Positions 27,721 to 34,987 of a stretch of 64,000 bases of DNA are shown here, in pieces. The notes below the pieces were generated by a model, which made no database searches, was not told where the DNA came from, and saw only the letters and a list, made by a program, of their open reading frames with translations. The stretch spans positions 1,178,001 through 1,242,000 of the forward strand of contig NZ_CP179868.1 of NCBI RefSeq assembly GCF_051379705.1, written 5' to 3'. Position numbers and translations under genes: made by a program. Source of the stretch: Ekhidna sp051379705. GTDB lineage: Bacteria > Bacteroidota > Bacteroidia > Cytophagales > Cyclobacteriaceae. Every line of letters starts with the position of its first letter. Positions within the stretch are counted from its first letter, which is position 1.

Positions 27721-27921
27721 CTATATGACCAAGGATTCAATTTCTGACAATTTGATTTTCTCTACCGAACCATTTCTATGATTTTCAAAATCAAATTCTG
27801 TCTCGTTATAATTTCCAAGGTAAGCGCCACAAATTGTGGTACCAGACAAAAGATGAATCAAGACAAGTTGTCCTCTGCTCAATTTTAGTTTCAGTAATTG
27901 CTCAACGCTCATAGTGCGCAA
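27721..27921 (-). CDS. small Sm/SH3-like hypothetical protein, 66 aa
   Basis: The frame is closed by its own stop and shadows no other gene. The protein begins MRTMSVEQLLKLKLSRGQ (start may be the second Met, at 27912) and runs VLIHLLSGTTICGAYLGNY then a final KIKLSEIESLVI. Alternating hydrophobic strands with G at turns suggest a small beta barrel of the LSm/SH3 type. This is a fold impression, not a family assignment; there is no clear Hfq signature. Regulated neighbours are not evident. Confidence 0.5.
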   Translation of the reverse strand: MRTMSVEQLLKLKLSRGQLVLIHLLSGTTICGAYLGNYNETEFDFENHRNGSVEKIKLSEIESLVI

Positions 27922-28054
27922 TACTATTTATTGTCTCTTATTCGGAAAAATAATCTCGACTACCCAATAATGAAGGCTTCCCAACCAGTCCAATTTTTCG
28001 ATTAGCATTGTTCGTACTATCGATGTAAAGCCTCAATTCTAAGTAACGATGGAC

Positions 28055-28080
28055 AAAAAAAAGCGGCATCACTGCCGCTT
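28055..28080 (-). terminator. rho-independent terminator, minus strand
   Basis: AAGCGGCA (28061-28068) and TGCCGCTT (28073-28080) form an 8-bp stem with a TCAC loop. On the minus strand it runs into eight T (28062-28055). The nearest coding end is the remnant at 28111, which it probably once served. Confidence 0.85.
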
Positions 28081-28110
28081 CTTTAAACATCCGCCATAGC
28101 AAATGCTTCC

Positions 28111-28170
28111 TTAGTTTGCTTTTAATCCTACATCTTTTACTTTTTCAAGATGCAATTCGTAGAAATAATG
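28111..28170 (-). pseudogene. 3' remnant of a lost gene next to its terminator
   Basis: The last 18 codons before a TAA at 28113-28111 read like a protein end (YFYELHLEKVKDVGLKAN), but a stop lies just upstream in frame and no start exists. The terminator 31 bp downstream would fit the original gene. The break lies at about 28175-28190, next to the REP-like repeat at 28204. The parent family is not recognised. Confidence 0.4.
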
Positions 28171-28203
28171 ATATTAGGGAGTTGGTGAGTAAACAAACAC
28201 AAT

Positions 28204-28224
28204 CGGACGCTTGCGCTAGTTAGG
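28204..28224. repeat. 21-bp REP-like repeat, left copy
   Basis: It matches 28863-28883 at 19 of 21 positions (shared core CGGACGCTTGC, then CTAG and TAGG). GTTGGTGAGTA also precedes both copies, at 28181 and 28838. The two copies bracket the divergent HTH module. The right copy extends into a palindrome (CAAGCG-GA-CGCTTG). Confidence 0.7.
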
Positions 28225-28275
28225 AGATTACCAACCGCTACCCTCTAATTAACTAACCTACTAATCACCAATCCA

Positions 28276-28497
28276 CTAATCACTACCCACTAACTCCTCT
28301 GCTTCATTCAAAAACTCGATGATAAGCTGGAAGTCACAGGCGATGGACTCAAAGTCTGACGGCAGGGTTTCATGCTCGGAGACGATGTATTGCAGGTAGA
28401 CACGCAGAAGGCTTTTGCGTAGTTCGGCAGGCGGTGAGGCTGTGAAGAGGTTTTGTAGTTGTTCTGAGAGCTGGCAAGAGTTAGAAGTATTTTTCAA
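28276..28497 (-). CDS. small helical hypothetical protein, 73 aa
   Basis: A complete frame from ATG 28497, mostly helical and acidic: QLSEQLQNLFTASPPAELRK, SLLRVYLQYIVSEHETLP and IIEFLNEAEELVGSD. Not recognised. It diverges from the HTH gene at 28652 across 154 bp holding two near-identical TAAGTT palindromes, one only 14 bp before this start. That suggests control by the HTH protein. The last codons run into low-complexity ACTAATCAC-like sequence. Confidence 0.6.
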   Translation of the reverse strand: MKNTSNSCQLSEQLQNLFTASPPAELRKSLLRVYLQYIVSEHETLPSDFESIACDFQLIIEFLNEAEELVGSD

Positions 28498-28510
28498 TAT
28501 TTATTTTATA

Positions 28511-28523
28511 TAAGTTCAACTTA
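28511..28523. promoter_or_regulatory. candidate operator 1 of the HTH module
   Basis: TAAGTTCAACTTA is a perfect palindrome around one base, 13 bp before the start of the 73-aa gene. The surrounding 17 bp match the second site at 15 positions. Confidence 0.5.
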
Positions 28524-28606
28524 CATAATAGTAATTAAAACTTTTTGATACATAATAATTACTTTAATTTATTCTTAATATACCTCAAGTACACCTTTTG
28601 GTTATA

Positions 28607-28619
28607 TAAGTTGATCTTA
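28607..28619. promoter_or_regulatory. candidate operator 2 of the HTH module
   Basis: TAAGTTGATCTTA is a degenerate copy of the palindrome at 28511, 32 bp before the HTH gene start. A repressor binding both sites would control both divergent genes. Confidence 0.45.
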
Positions 28620-28651
28620 CGTTTTTGCACTCTGAACGCCCATTTTAGGAT

Positions 28652-28855
28652 ATGGAAGAGCGCATTAATCGCATCAAAGAGATACTTGTAATCAAAGGCA
28701 AATCCCAGAAATGGCTTGCAGAACAAATGCGCATCAGCACCACTGCAATGACTGCCATCTGCAACAATAAATCACAGCCTCACCTCAAAGACCTTAAGCG
28801 TATCGCGGACATACTAGAAGAGGATATTCGGGAGCTGTTGGTGAGTACTAGGTGA
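28652..28855 (+). CDS. XRE-type helix-turn-helix regulator, 67 aa
   Basis: A small protein that is almost entirely a Cro/C1-type HTH: INRIKEILVIKGKSQKWLAE, QMRISTTAMTAICNNKSQPH and LKRIADILEEDIRELL. Single-domain HTH proteins of this size act as repressors or antitoxins. Its partner is probably the divergent 73-aa gene. The last codons (VSTR) and stop lie in the repeated sequence GTTGGTGAGTA that precedes the right REP-like copy, so the original C-terminus may have been altered by the repeat. Confidence 0.85.
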   Translation: MEERINRIKEILVIKGKSQKWLAEQMRISTTAMTAICNNKSQPHLKDLKRIADILEEDIRELLVSTR

Positions 28856-28862
28856 GTACAAG

Positions 28863-28883
28863 CGGACGCTTGCACTAGCTAGG
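28863..28883. repeat. 21-bp REP-like repeat, right copy
   Basis: Second copy of the repeat at 28204, with the palindrome CAAGCGGACGCTTG at its left end. A further imperfect hairpin (AGGTTCGTG 28889-28897 with CACAAACCT 28902-28910) follows at once. REP sequences of this sort are often mobilised by a RAYT transposase in trans; none is in the window. Confidence 0.65.
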
Positions 28884-29008
28884 GCTTGAGGTTCGTGAAG
28901 ACACAAACCTTGGCTAAGCGAAAGCGTCTTCTTGTTTTATAAATAAGGCACATTTTACTTTATCTTTAATAGAAAGCCACTAATCATACGATACCAAAAA
29001 CAAAAATC

Positions 29009-29488
29009 ATGAAAGCATTAACCTTCATTCTACTACTGGGCGTTTTTTCTCAGCTGAGCGCACAGTTCATCAGTTCTGAAGACAGCCTGCAAATTGTTCA
29101 ACAAGTCGAAGACTGGAACAAAGCATGGAAAATTAAAGATCCTGTTTTAGCTGCAAAATGGTATTCCGACGATGCTGATTTCACCAATGCATTCGGCTTT
29201 AGTATGATAGGTAAACAAGCGATCGAAAAGTATCTAACACGTGTATTCAATATGGATTTTGTAATGGCAGGAGATTCCGAACAAACCTCTTTGAAGCTCA
29301 AGTATATCTCTGAGAAGACGATATTGGTCGTATCTACGATTTCTAGAAAGGGACAAAAATTGAATGACAATACTGAGCTTGGCCCCAGACTTACAACTCA
29401 TCACCGACTTTTCCAAAACAATGGTGAGTGGACTATCGTGGCCCATCTTATTTCAGATGCGAGAAGCATTGAAACCAATAAGCATTAA
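29009..29488 (+). CDS. secreted NTF2/SnoaL-like protein
   Basis: A 159-residue protein with a signal peptide ending near SQLSAQF. The rest is a SnoaL/DUF4440-type cone fold: VEDWNKAWKIKDPVLAAKWY, SDDADFTNAFGFSMIGKQAI, RLTTHHRLFQNNGEWTIVAH. Such domains are small ligand-binding or isomerase-like modules; no catalytic assignment is possible. It is preceded and followed by REP-like palindromes and has no operon partner. Confidence 0.85.
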   Translation: MKALTFILLLGVFSQLSAQFISSEDSLQIVQQVEDWNKAWKIKDPVLAAKWYSDDADFTNAFGFSMIGKQAIEKYLTRVFNMDFVMAGDSEQTSLKLKYISEKTILVVSTISRKGQKLNDNTELGPRLTTHHRLFQNNGEWTIVAHLISDARSIETNKH

Positions 29489-29499
29489 TTCCTCCACTA

Positions 29500-29520
29500 G
29501 CGCAAGTTTATAACTTGTGC
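29500..29520. repeat. REP-like palindrome
   Basis: GCGCAAGTT (29500-29508) pairs with AACTTGTGC (29512-29520) around TAT; CTAG precedes it. This is the same CTAGCGCAAG theme as the 28204/28863 repeats. Confidence 0.7.
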
Positions 29521-29574
29521 TTCCTGTCCCCTCTTAGGTCCATCCGTACAAACCTTTTACCGCAGGATACCAGC

Positions 29575-29784
29575 AACATCACTGCATGAATCCCTTGCAG
29601 TCGTGCATAAAGCACTTACATCGTTGCATGAGCGACTTACAGTCATACATAAAGCACTTACATCAATGCATGAAGGGCTTACAGTCGTGCATAAAGCACT
29701 TACATCGTTGCATAAACGACTTACATCAATGCATGAAGGACTTACATCGTTGCATAAAGCACTTACATCAATGCATAAACTCCT
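29575..29784. repeat. 21-bp tandem repeat (minisatellite), about nine units
   Basis: Units of exactly 21 bp start at 29583 and recur every 21 bp to 29771, then a partial unit ends at 29784. Each begins TGCAT (one has TACAT) and most contain CTTACA. Two unit types alternate (TGCATAAAGCAC and TGCATGANNG) in the first five units, giving a 42-bp higher-order period. Because 21 is a multiple of three, several frames stay open on both strands as seven-residue repeats (for example SLHKALT). I read it as non-coding between two convergent genes. Confidence 0.93.
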
Positions 29785-29792
29785 CCCCTGCT

Positions 29793-29815
29793 GCCGCAAG
29801 TTTGCAGCTTGTGGC
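29793..29815. repeat. REP-like palindrome
   Basis: GCCGCAAG (29793-29800) pairs with CTTGTGGC (29808-29815) around a 7-nt loop, abutting the end of the 21-bp tandem repeat. Confidence 0.65.
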
Positions 29816-29860
29816 CATTGTGAGACACTTGGGGTAGCTTACGCAAAATACCGGCTGAAG

Positions 29861-29881
29861 ATGCCGGATCGAGTCCGGCAT
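29861..29881. repeat. REP-like palindrome
   Basis: ATGCCGGAT (29861-29869) pairs with GTCCGGCAT (29873-29881) with one G-T pair. A different palindrome family from the GCAAG ones, 20 bp before the dabA terminator. Confidence 0.6.
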
Positions 29882-29901
29882 GACAAGCTGATCGGCAACA
29901 A

Positions 29902-29928
29902 AAAAACCGATCCACTGGACCGGTTTTT
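29902..29928 (-). terminator. bidirectional terminator after dabA
   Basis: AAAAACCG (29902-29909) pairs with CGGTTTTT (29921-29928), continued inward by TCCA/TGGA. A and T tracts lie on both sides. It is 28 bp after the dabA stop codon on the minus strand. Confidence 0.85.
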
Positions 29929-29956
29929 CGCTGAAGAGCTTTAAAACTTACCTATT

Positions 29957-32419
29957 TTAAACCACCTCCCATTGGAGATCTCCTATATATCTATATGCTA
30001 CTTTTCCTTTGTCATTCATGGCGAAAAGGAAGATCCACTGATTGTCGCACAGTTGGCGAATGGACTCGTGCTTTTCCAGAATTTTGCTCATCTCATCCAC
30101 CGGCGCTTCGATGATCACATTCAAGCGCTGCGGCTCATGCTGATATTGCTGTCCGTCATGTACCGATTGCATCGGAAGGCCAACTCGCAGATCGCCTGCA
30201 AATCCTTCAAGCACTCCCATACCTCCTACCACATTGTGCAGGGTCTTGTTGCCTGATCCGAAACGCTTGTTGTCCACCGTGGAAGCGTAGTACTGCAGGT
30301 TGATCCATGAGGTCACCACCATTGGTGCAGTCATGATCAACTCGAGTACGCCAAAGCCTTTGTCCTTCTTCCAGGCGTAATTGTGCATGAAGGATTTTCC
30401 TCCGAGGTTTAGCTCAGCTGTTCGTTCTCTGGGAGCAACGATGAAGGAAGAGCATCCTGCCAGACCCCACTCAGGACGTACCTGAGACCAATCTTTGCTT
30501 CGCTGAATGACCTGCTTGCTGATGTCGCCACCTTGAATATTCATGCGTTTGGCTCGCTCTTTTCTTGCAGCCTCGCCGGCTATCGCCAATGCCTGGTTTA
30601 GCTCCGCTAAATTTTCGGCATGCCAGGAGGTAATGTTCTCAGGATTAAACACAGTGACATTGTCTGTGGTCGTATCGTGCAACCCTGCCATGAAGACCGA
30701 CGAGTTCGGGATGTCTATGTTGTGCGCTTTCAATCCTTCACGCACTCGCTTATCATTCAGGATGGCTGCAGCAACTTTCGCATTGGATTCGCCTGAATGT
30801 CCGCCACATGCGCCACAATCCAGGCCAGTAGCGTGTGGATTGTTTGTGGTCGTCGCGCCATGCCCGGCAATGAGGACGATCGGGGCAAAATTCTCTGTAA
30901 GCGACATCCCTCTGAGTGCCGAAGCAGCCATGTTGATACTTTCCTTCAATGGAATTCCTGTGGCTTCAGATGTGATCATCTCAAATTCGATTTCCACCGT
31001 TTTATCAGCGATCTGCCGCTTCGACAAACCTGATCGGTCGGGGTGAGATACTGGGCGGGTGATGCCGAATGAATCTGCGATAAGTTTCGGCAGAAAAAAG
31101 AGCCCCAGCGGGCTGACAAAGCTGAAGCAGCTAACTGCTCCGGATTTGAATGATTTTATGGCTTTATTAAAGTGTGCCCAAAATTTACGCCCATCTATTG
31201 CCTTGGTATTTGCCTCTAGATCAGGTATCCGCTCATTGATGGTGTGAGAGGTGGTCAAGAGAACCGGGCATTGATCCGTGCCTTCTTCGTGCCCCAGTTG
31301 TTTGTATTTGACCGGAAATCCGAAGAATCCTGCGAATCCCAGTGTTTCAATGTCCTTGTGTGCGGCTTCAAGGTTTCTTCGCAGCACCTCTGACCGTACG
31401 TCTATGCAAAACACCGCCTGAACCTGAGGAGTCTTCTCTTTCTTTTCCGTTGGTTCCTGATTGTTGATGGATGCGATGATCTGTCGCTGATTAGCCAGGT
31501 CATACGCTTGCTGCAAGATCAGTTGCCTTGTCAGTGATTCGTTCATGTCTCCCAAGGCAATCATTCCCAGGGATTCGGATTTTGCCTGTCGCCAGTGATT
31601 TTCCAGGTCTGCATAGTTGAGCAGCTTCTTCAGACTCACCTCCCATACCAGGAGAATGGCCAGAAATTCTTCCAATGCATTGCTTTCTCGCCCTTGCAGC
31701 CTGGCATCCCAGTCAACTCGTGCGGCAAATCCTGCCCATCCGTTCATTTTCAGCAGCAAGCTGCTGAGGTAATGATCCAGCATGTTTTCCGGTATGTCCA
31801 GCGTATCCAACGCTTCTTTTGCGGCCAGCAGGTGATCTCCCGGCATTGCTTTGATCTGCTTTCTAAAGCCTTTCAACCCCATAGCTTCCGGACTGAAATC
31901 GATCTCTGCTTCCTGCTTCCAGGCTTTGAATAGTGAGCTTGTTTTTTGAGTGGTCTTCCAGGTGGCTTGCTTGTCATCGAAATAGGCAGATGCCCACAAT
32001 GAAATCCGATCCACCATGAATCTTTTCCACTTCTTCCCGTTTATTTCACTCGCCACATCCACCAGCGTCTTGATTTGCGCCGATTCGTCCGTTTCCTGCT
32101 CCTCGTACAGTTTCTGAATAAAGGTGTCTACTTCCTCCGCGTCACTTCCCTGGCTGACATGTAGTGCCTCCGCTATGTCTTCCTTTTTCAGCTTTCCTGC
32201 CTGGAGCGCCTCTCTGAAGAAGTTCAGTGGCAAAGTGGGTGCAATCCCACCGCTCTTATTCAGGAAGTTCATCGCTTCCTCAAAATCCATGGCAGACATG
32301 CCCATGTATGGGTTCACCGCCACGAAATTTTCAAGAGACCAAAGTGGAGCGATCGTTTTCGTTCCTCTTGCGAGGAGCTCCTTCACTTTTTGTCGAGTGG
32401 ATGTTTCTAGTGTTGTCAA
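29957..32419 (-). CDS. dabA: inorganic carbon uptake subunit DabA (DUF2309)
   Basis: An 820-residue soluble protein of the DabA/UPF0753 family. Cysteine and aspartate of AVFCIDVRSEVLRRN fall at residues 338 and 340; histidine of LIAGHGATT is at 520 and cysteine of GLDCGACGG at 535. This C-x-D plus H-x14-C set has the spacing of the zinc site known in Halothiobacillus DabA2, so the carbonic-anhydrase-like site looks intact. With DabB it is thought to hydrate CO2 vectorially to bicarbonate, powered by the cation gradient. It lies 11 bp after dabB and is the last gene of the operon. Confidence 0.95.
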   Translation of the reverse strand: MTTLETSTRQKVKELLARGTKTIAPLWSLENFVAVNPYMGMSAMDFEEAMNFLNKSGGIAPTLPLNFFREALQAGKLKKEDIAEALHVSQGSDAEEVDTFIQKLYEEQETDESAQIKTLVDVASEINGKKWKRFMVDRISLWASAYFDDKQATWKTTQKTSSLFKAWKQEAEIDFSPEAMGLKGFRKQIKAMPGDHLLAAKEALDTLDIPENMLDHYLSSLLLKMNGWAGFAARVDWDARLQGRESNALEEFLAILLVWEVSLKKLLNYADLENHWRQAKSESLGMIALGDMNESLTRQLILQQAYDLANQRQIIASINNQEPTEKKEKTPQVQAVFCIDVRSEVLRRNLEAAHKDIETLGFAGFFGFPVKYKQLGHEEGTDQCPVLLTTSHTINERIPDLEANTKAIDGRKFWAHFNKAIKSFKSGAVSCFSFVSPLGLFFLPKLIADSFGITRPVSHPDRSGLSKRQIADKTVEIEFEMITSEATGIPLKESINMAASALRGMSLTENFAPIVLIAGHGATTTNNPHATGLDCGACGGHSGESNAKVAAAILNDKRVREGLKAHNIDIPNSSVFMAGLHDTTTDNVTVFNPENITSWHAENLAELNQALAIAGEAARKERAKRMNIQGGDISKQVIQRSKDWSQVRPEWGLAGCSSFIVAPRERTAELNLGGKSFMHNYAWKKDKGFGVLELIMTAPMVVTSWINLQYYASTVDNKRFGSGNKTLHNVVGGMGVLEGFAGDLRVGLPMQSVHDGQQYQHEPQRLNVIIEAPVDEMSKILEKHESIRQLCDNQWIFLFAMNDKGKVAYRYIGDLQWEVV

Positions 32420-32430
32420 TTTTTTTTGAT

Positions 32431-34110
32431 TTAATTGTTGAGTAGTATTTCTGTACGATGCAAGGGTGTATTACTTGAAGACCTATTCTCCTCGGGCTGT
32501 TCCTCCTCTTCCTCAACCGTCAGGTTTGCCCATTTGAATTTTTCATTTTTCAGTGATCCGATCATGCGATCAAAAATCACATTGGCATAAAATCCATTTC
32601 TTAAGTGGATACCTAATCGGTAGGCAAATCCGCTTGACTTCATTCGAGGTGATACCAGCTGCAGTAGAATCACTGTAGCATAGCACACCAGAAGTGCCGT
32701 AATTGCCGAGCTTATAAGTGCAACTGGCTCTTGTAGTTCAGGAATTTGTGAGCCCAGGATTGATCTTGCGCCATGCTCCAGGGTGAAAAAGGACAGTGAG
32801 ACAAGAAGTGTCATGCCTATAGTGAGCATGATTGTTTTGGTTCTTCCGGAGGTATCAACGGTAGCGGCCAGCAGCTGACTTAAGCCCATCACGATGATGA
32901 GGCCAATCGCCACAAGGTTGAAATTTTGTTCGATCTGGATTCCCCACAGTTCACAAAACAAGAGGTAGGTACCCAGTGCCATCGCTATGCTCAAGGCTAT
33001 TCGCAGCATACTTCCTTTACGTGCCGGTAATGATACTTTGCGAGATCTAACCCCATCTACTACGCTCCCGGAGGATAGGAATGAATGTGCTTTGTAAAAT
33101 GAGTGCGCGACTACATGCAATATGGCCGCCGCATACACGCCGAATCCGCAGATGAGCAGTGAAAATCCCATGTGTGCCACACTGGAATACCCAAGTGCCA
33201 CTTTTACTGAAGGCTGGGTGAGGAAGACAACCGATGCAAATAAGGCAGTCAATCCACCTATGATGATGAGCATCAGTGATGCTGAAGTCGACTCAATCAT
33301 CAGGAAACTCATTCTCACCATCAGGAATGGGCCGGCATTTAAAAGTCCTGCATGAAGCAGAGCAGATACAGGTGTTGGGGTTTCTACTACTTCGATCAGC
33401 CATCCGTGTGTGGGGAATTGAGCTGATTTGAGCATTGCTGTGATCACTAGTAAGATCGTGGCTGAAATGAGCAACCCATTCATTGCGAAATTGGCAGCTT
33501 GGGTAGCTTCAAAAATGACTTGCAAATCACCCGATCCGATCGACATGTAGATGCAGACCACTGCTGCGAGCAAGCTCAGGTCTCCCAGTCGAGCCAGTAC
33601 AAACTTCTTTCTAGCTGCGGCTATGGCTTGCGGTCTACTTCTGTAGAATACCAGCAATGAGTGCAGACACATGCTGGTGATCACCCAGAAAAACAAGATC
33701 TGAAACAAGTTTCCCGACAGGATCAGCAGCTCTACCGAAGCGATGGTAATGGCCAATCTGCTGAAAAACACAGCTTTTCTACTTTCTCCATCGATGTAGT
33801 TTGCGCTATACCTAAGTATGACATATCCAAGTATGGAGATCATTGCAAACATGGAGATACTAAGCGCGTCGAGTCTCAGCGCAAATCCGAGTCCTTGCCA
33901 GCCAAGTAAGCTTGATTGCATCATTCCGAACTGGTAGACGCATATGGCACTTACCAAGGAGATGATGATTCCAACTACCGCAATTGCTTCTCCTCTAGCT
34001 CTGGAGACCTGAGATTTGTTGGTAGATGTCGCCAATGCGCCTGCATAAATCAATAAGAGTGCGGGCGCGATCAGTGGAATAAGTGTGAGCATGGATGCTT
34101 GCATATTCAT
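32431..34110 (-). CDS. dabB: inorganic carbon uptake membrane subunit DabB (NuoL-like)
   Basis: A 559-residue polytopic protein of the proton-conducting NuoL/MrpA family with about 14 hydrophobic segments. Core motifs include RLGDLSLLAAVVCIY, FPTHGWLIEVVETPTPVSAL, LHAGLLNAGPFLMVR and KVALGYSSVAHMGFSLLICG; the last includes residues typical of the cation path. The C-terminal 60 residues are hydrophilic and acidic. It pairs with DabA as the membrane half of the DAB complex. Start at ATG 34110; an alternative at 34104 makes no practical difference. Confidence 0.93.
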   Translation of the reverse strand: MNMQASMLTLIPLIAPALLLIYAGALATSTNKSQVSRARGEAIAVVGIIISLVSAICVYQFGMMQSSLLGWQGLGFALRLDALSISMFAMISILGYVILRYSANYIDGESRKAVFFSRLAITIASVELLILSGNLFQILFFWVITSMCLHSLLVFYRSRPQAIAAARKKFVLARLGDLSLLAAVVCIYMSIGSGDLQVIFEATQAANFAMNGLLISATILLVITAMLKSAQFPTHGWLIEVVETPTPVSALLHAGLLNAGPFLMVRMSFLMIESTSASLMLIIIGGLTALFASVVFLTQPSVKVALGYSSVAHMGFSLLICGFGVYAAAILHVVAHSFYKAHSFLSSGSVVDGVRSRKVSLPARKGSMLRIALSIAMALGTYLLFCELWGIQIEQNFNLVAIGLIIVMGLSQLLAATVDTSGRTKTIMLTIGMTLLVSLSFFTLEHGARSILGSQIPELQEPVALISSAITALLVCYATVILLQLVSPRMKSSGFAYRLGIHLRNGFYANVIFDRMIGSLKNEKFKWANLTVEEEEEQPEENRSSSNTPLHRTEILLNN

Positions 34111-34128
34111 TTTTGTTTGTTGTGAACT

Positions 34129-34371
34129 TTAAGCGTTGGCCATATTCCCCGGGGAATAAGCGTTCATTTGTTTTTGATAAGATGCAATGGCAAATGCAAT
34201 CAGGAATGATGCTACCGTTAGCGTGCCGCCAAGAACTCCATAAATGAATCCTGACTCGATCCAGTTGTATGTCGCCGGCACTTCTAAAATCTTGGCTAGG
34301 TACCCGCCAACTTTGGCACCAAACGCACCTCCGACAACTGCACCTATTAAAAGAAATCTTAAGTTTTTCAT
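34129..34371 (-). CDS. small two-helix membrane protein upstream of dabB
   Basis: An 80-residue protein when started at ATG 34371 (MKNLRFLLIGAVVGGAFGAK); the longer frame to 34392 adds seven residues. Two hydrophobic segments: a glycine-rich one at about 5-25 and one at about 42-68 (FIYGVLGGTLTVASFLIAFA). It lies 18 bp before dabB on the same strand, so it is probably the first cistron of the dab operon. It is not one of the two characterised DAB subunits; a small accessory subunit is a reasonable guess. Confidence 0.75.
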   Translation of the reverse strand: MKNLRFLLIGAVVGGAFGAKVGGYLAKILEVPATYNWIESGFIYGVLGGTLTVASFLIAFAIASYQKQMNAYSPGNMANA

Positions 34372-34603
34372 GTTTCTGTGTTTTTGTTTCAAGAGTTGGA
34401 TATCCTAAAGCTTGTCTGTGTCAGTGATTTCCACTTTTTTATTATTTCCAACCACGAATTTAGAATGCATGATTCATTAATTTTTATTTAATTATATTAT
34501 GATATACATAAATATTAATTAATGTATTGGGCGTTTTATTAATTACGGGATTGGCTTAACACACCTGAAATACAGGGGTTTACGGAAAGATCAACGAGAT
34601 ACT

Positions 34604-34638
34604 CTTTAACTGAATATTTTTTAAATATCCAGTTAAAG
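34604..34638. promoter_or_regulatory. 16-bp inverted repeat in the dab upstream region
   Basis: The left arm (34604-34619) begins CTTTAACTG and the right arm (34623-34638) ends CAGTTAAAG; the arms match at 15 of 16 positions around TTT. No T tract follows on either strand, so it is not a plain terminator. A second inverted repeat (AATCGAT at 34683 with ATCGATT at 34696) lies nearby. The 34372-34903 stretch otherwise holds AT-rich sequence and no gene I can support beyond a doubtful 33-codon frame at 34901-34800 on the minus strand. Confidence 0.55.
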
Positions 34639-34909
34639 AAATCTGATTGGAATAAAAGGGGTTGGTAGCTGAAGGGGTAGAAAATCGATTATGCGATCGA
34701 TTGTTTAGTAATGACTGGTGTAAATCACTTTGCTTTTAAGCCCAGTGAAATCATTTCTTGTTTGATCGTATCAATCCTTTTGAAGTATGATTTTATTATT
34801 CAGTCACCGATCTGGATAGTTCTGTTCTGTAAAACGGAAATCAGAAAATTCAATTCAAGCGCTAGCTTGCTGATTTTCTTATTATGTATTTGTCTGGTCA
34901 TTATTACTC

Positions 34910-34939
34910 TTATGACTTTATCTCCTCTTAAAAGTCACA
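34910..34939 (-). promoter_or_regulatory. ECF-type promoter P4
   Basis: On the minus strand TGTGACTTT (34939-34931), 14 bp spacer, GTCATAA (34916-34910): identical to promoters P1 and P2 of the stress island. It fires away from the island, toward the dab operon 540 bp downstream. An ATG at 34901 opens a 33-codon frame almost at the expected transcript start. Confidence 0.6.
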
Positions 34940-34987
34940 GGGTAGGATAAACTATTTTTTGAGTCACCTAAAATGGCCAGAAGGTTA

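Noticed and set aside
29575..29784. CRISPR array
   Set aside because: The units are directly tandem with no unique spacers, and no cas genes are present.
29557..29944. Three overlapping open frames in the 21-bp tandem repeat (plus 29586-29837, plus 29603-29944, minus 29557-29799)
   Set aside because: All are by-products of a 21-bp period without stop codons. The plus frames run on into REP palindromes and a terminator, and none has family-like non-repeat sequence.
30543..31046. 167-codon plus-strand frame inside dabA
   Set aside because: Antisense shadow of DabA, whose catalytic motifs lie in the same stretch.
34711..34950. 79-codon plus-strand frame with two hydrophobic stretches
   Set aside because: It lies antisense across ECF promoter P4, has no recognisable family sequence and no operon context; hydrophobicity is expected from AT-rich DNA.
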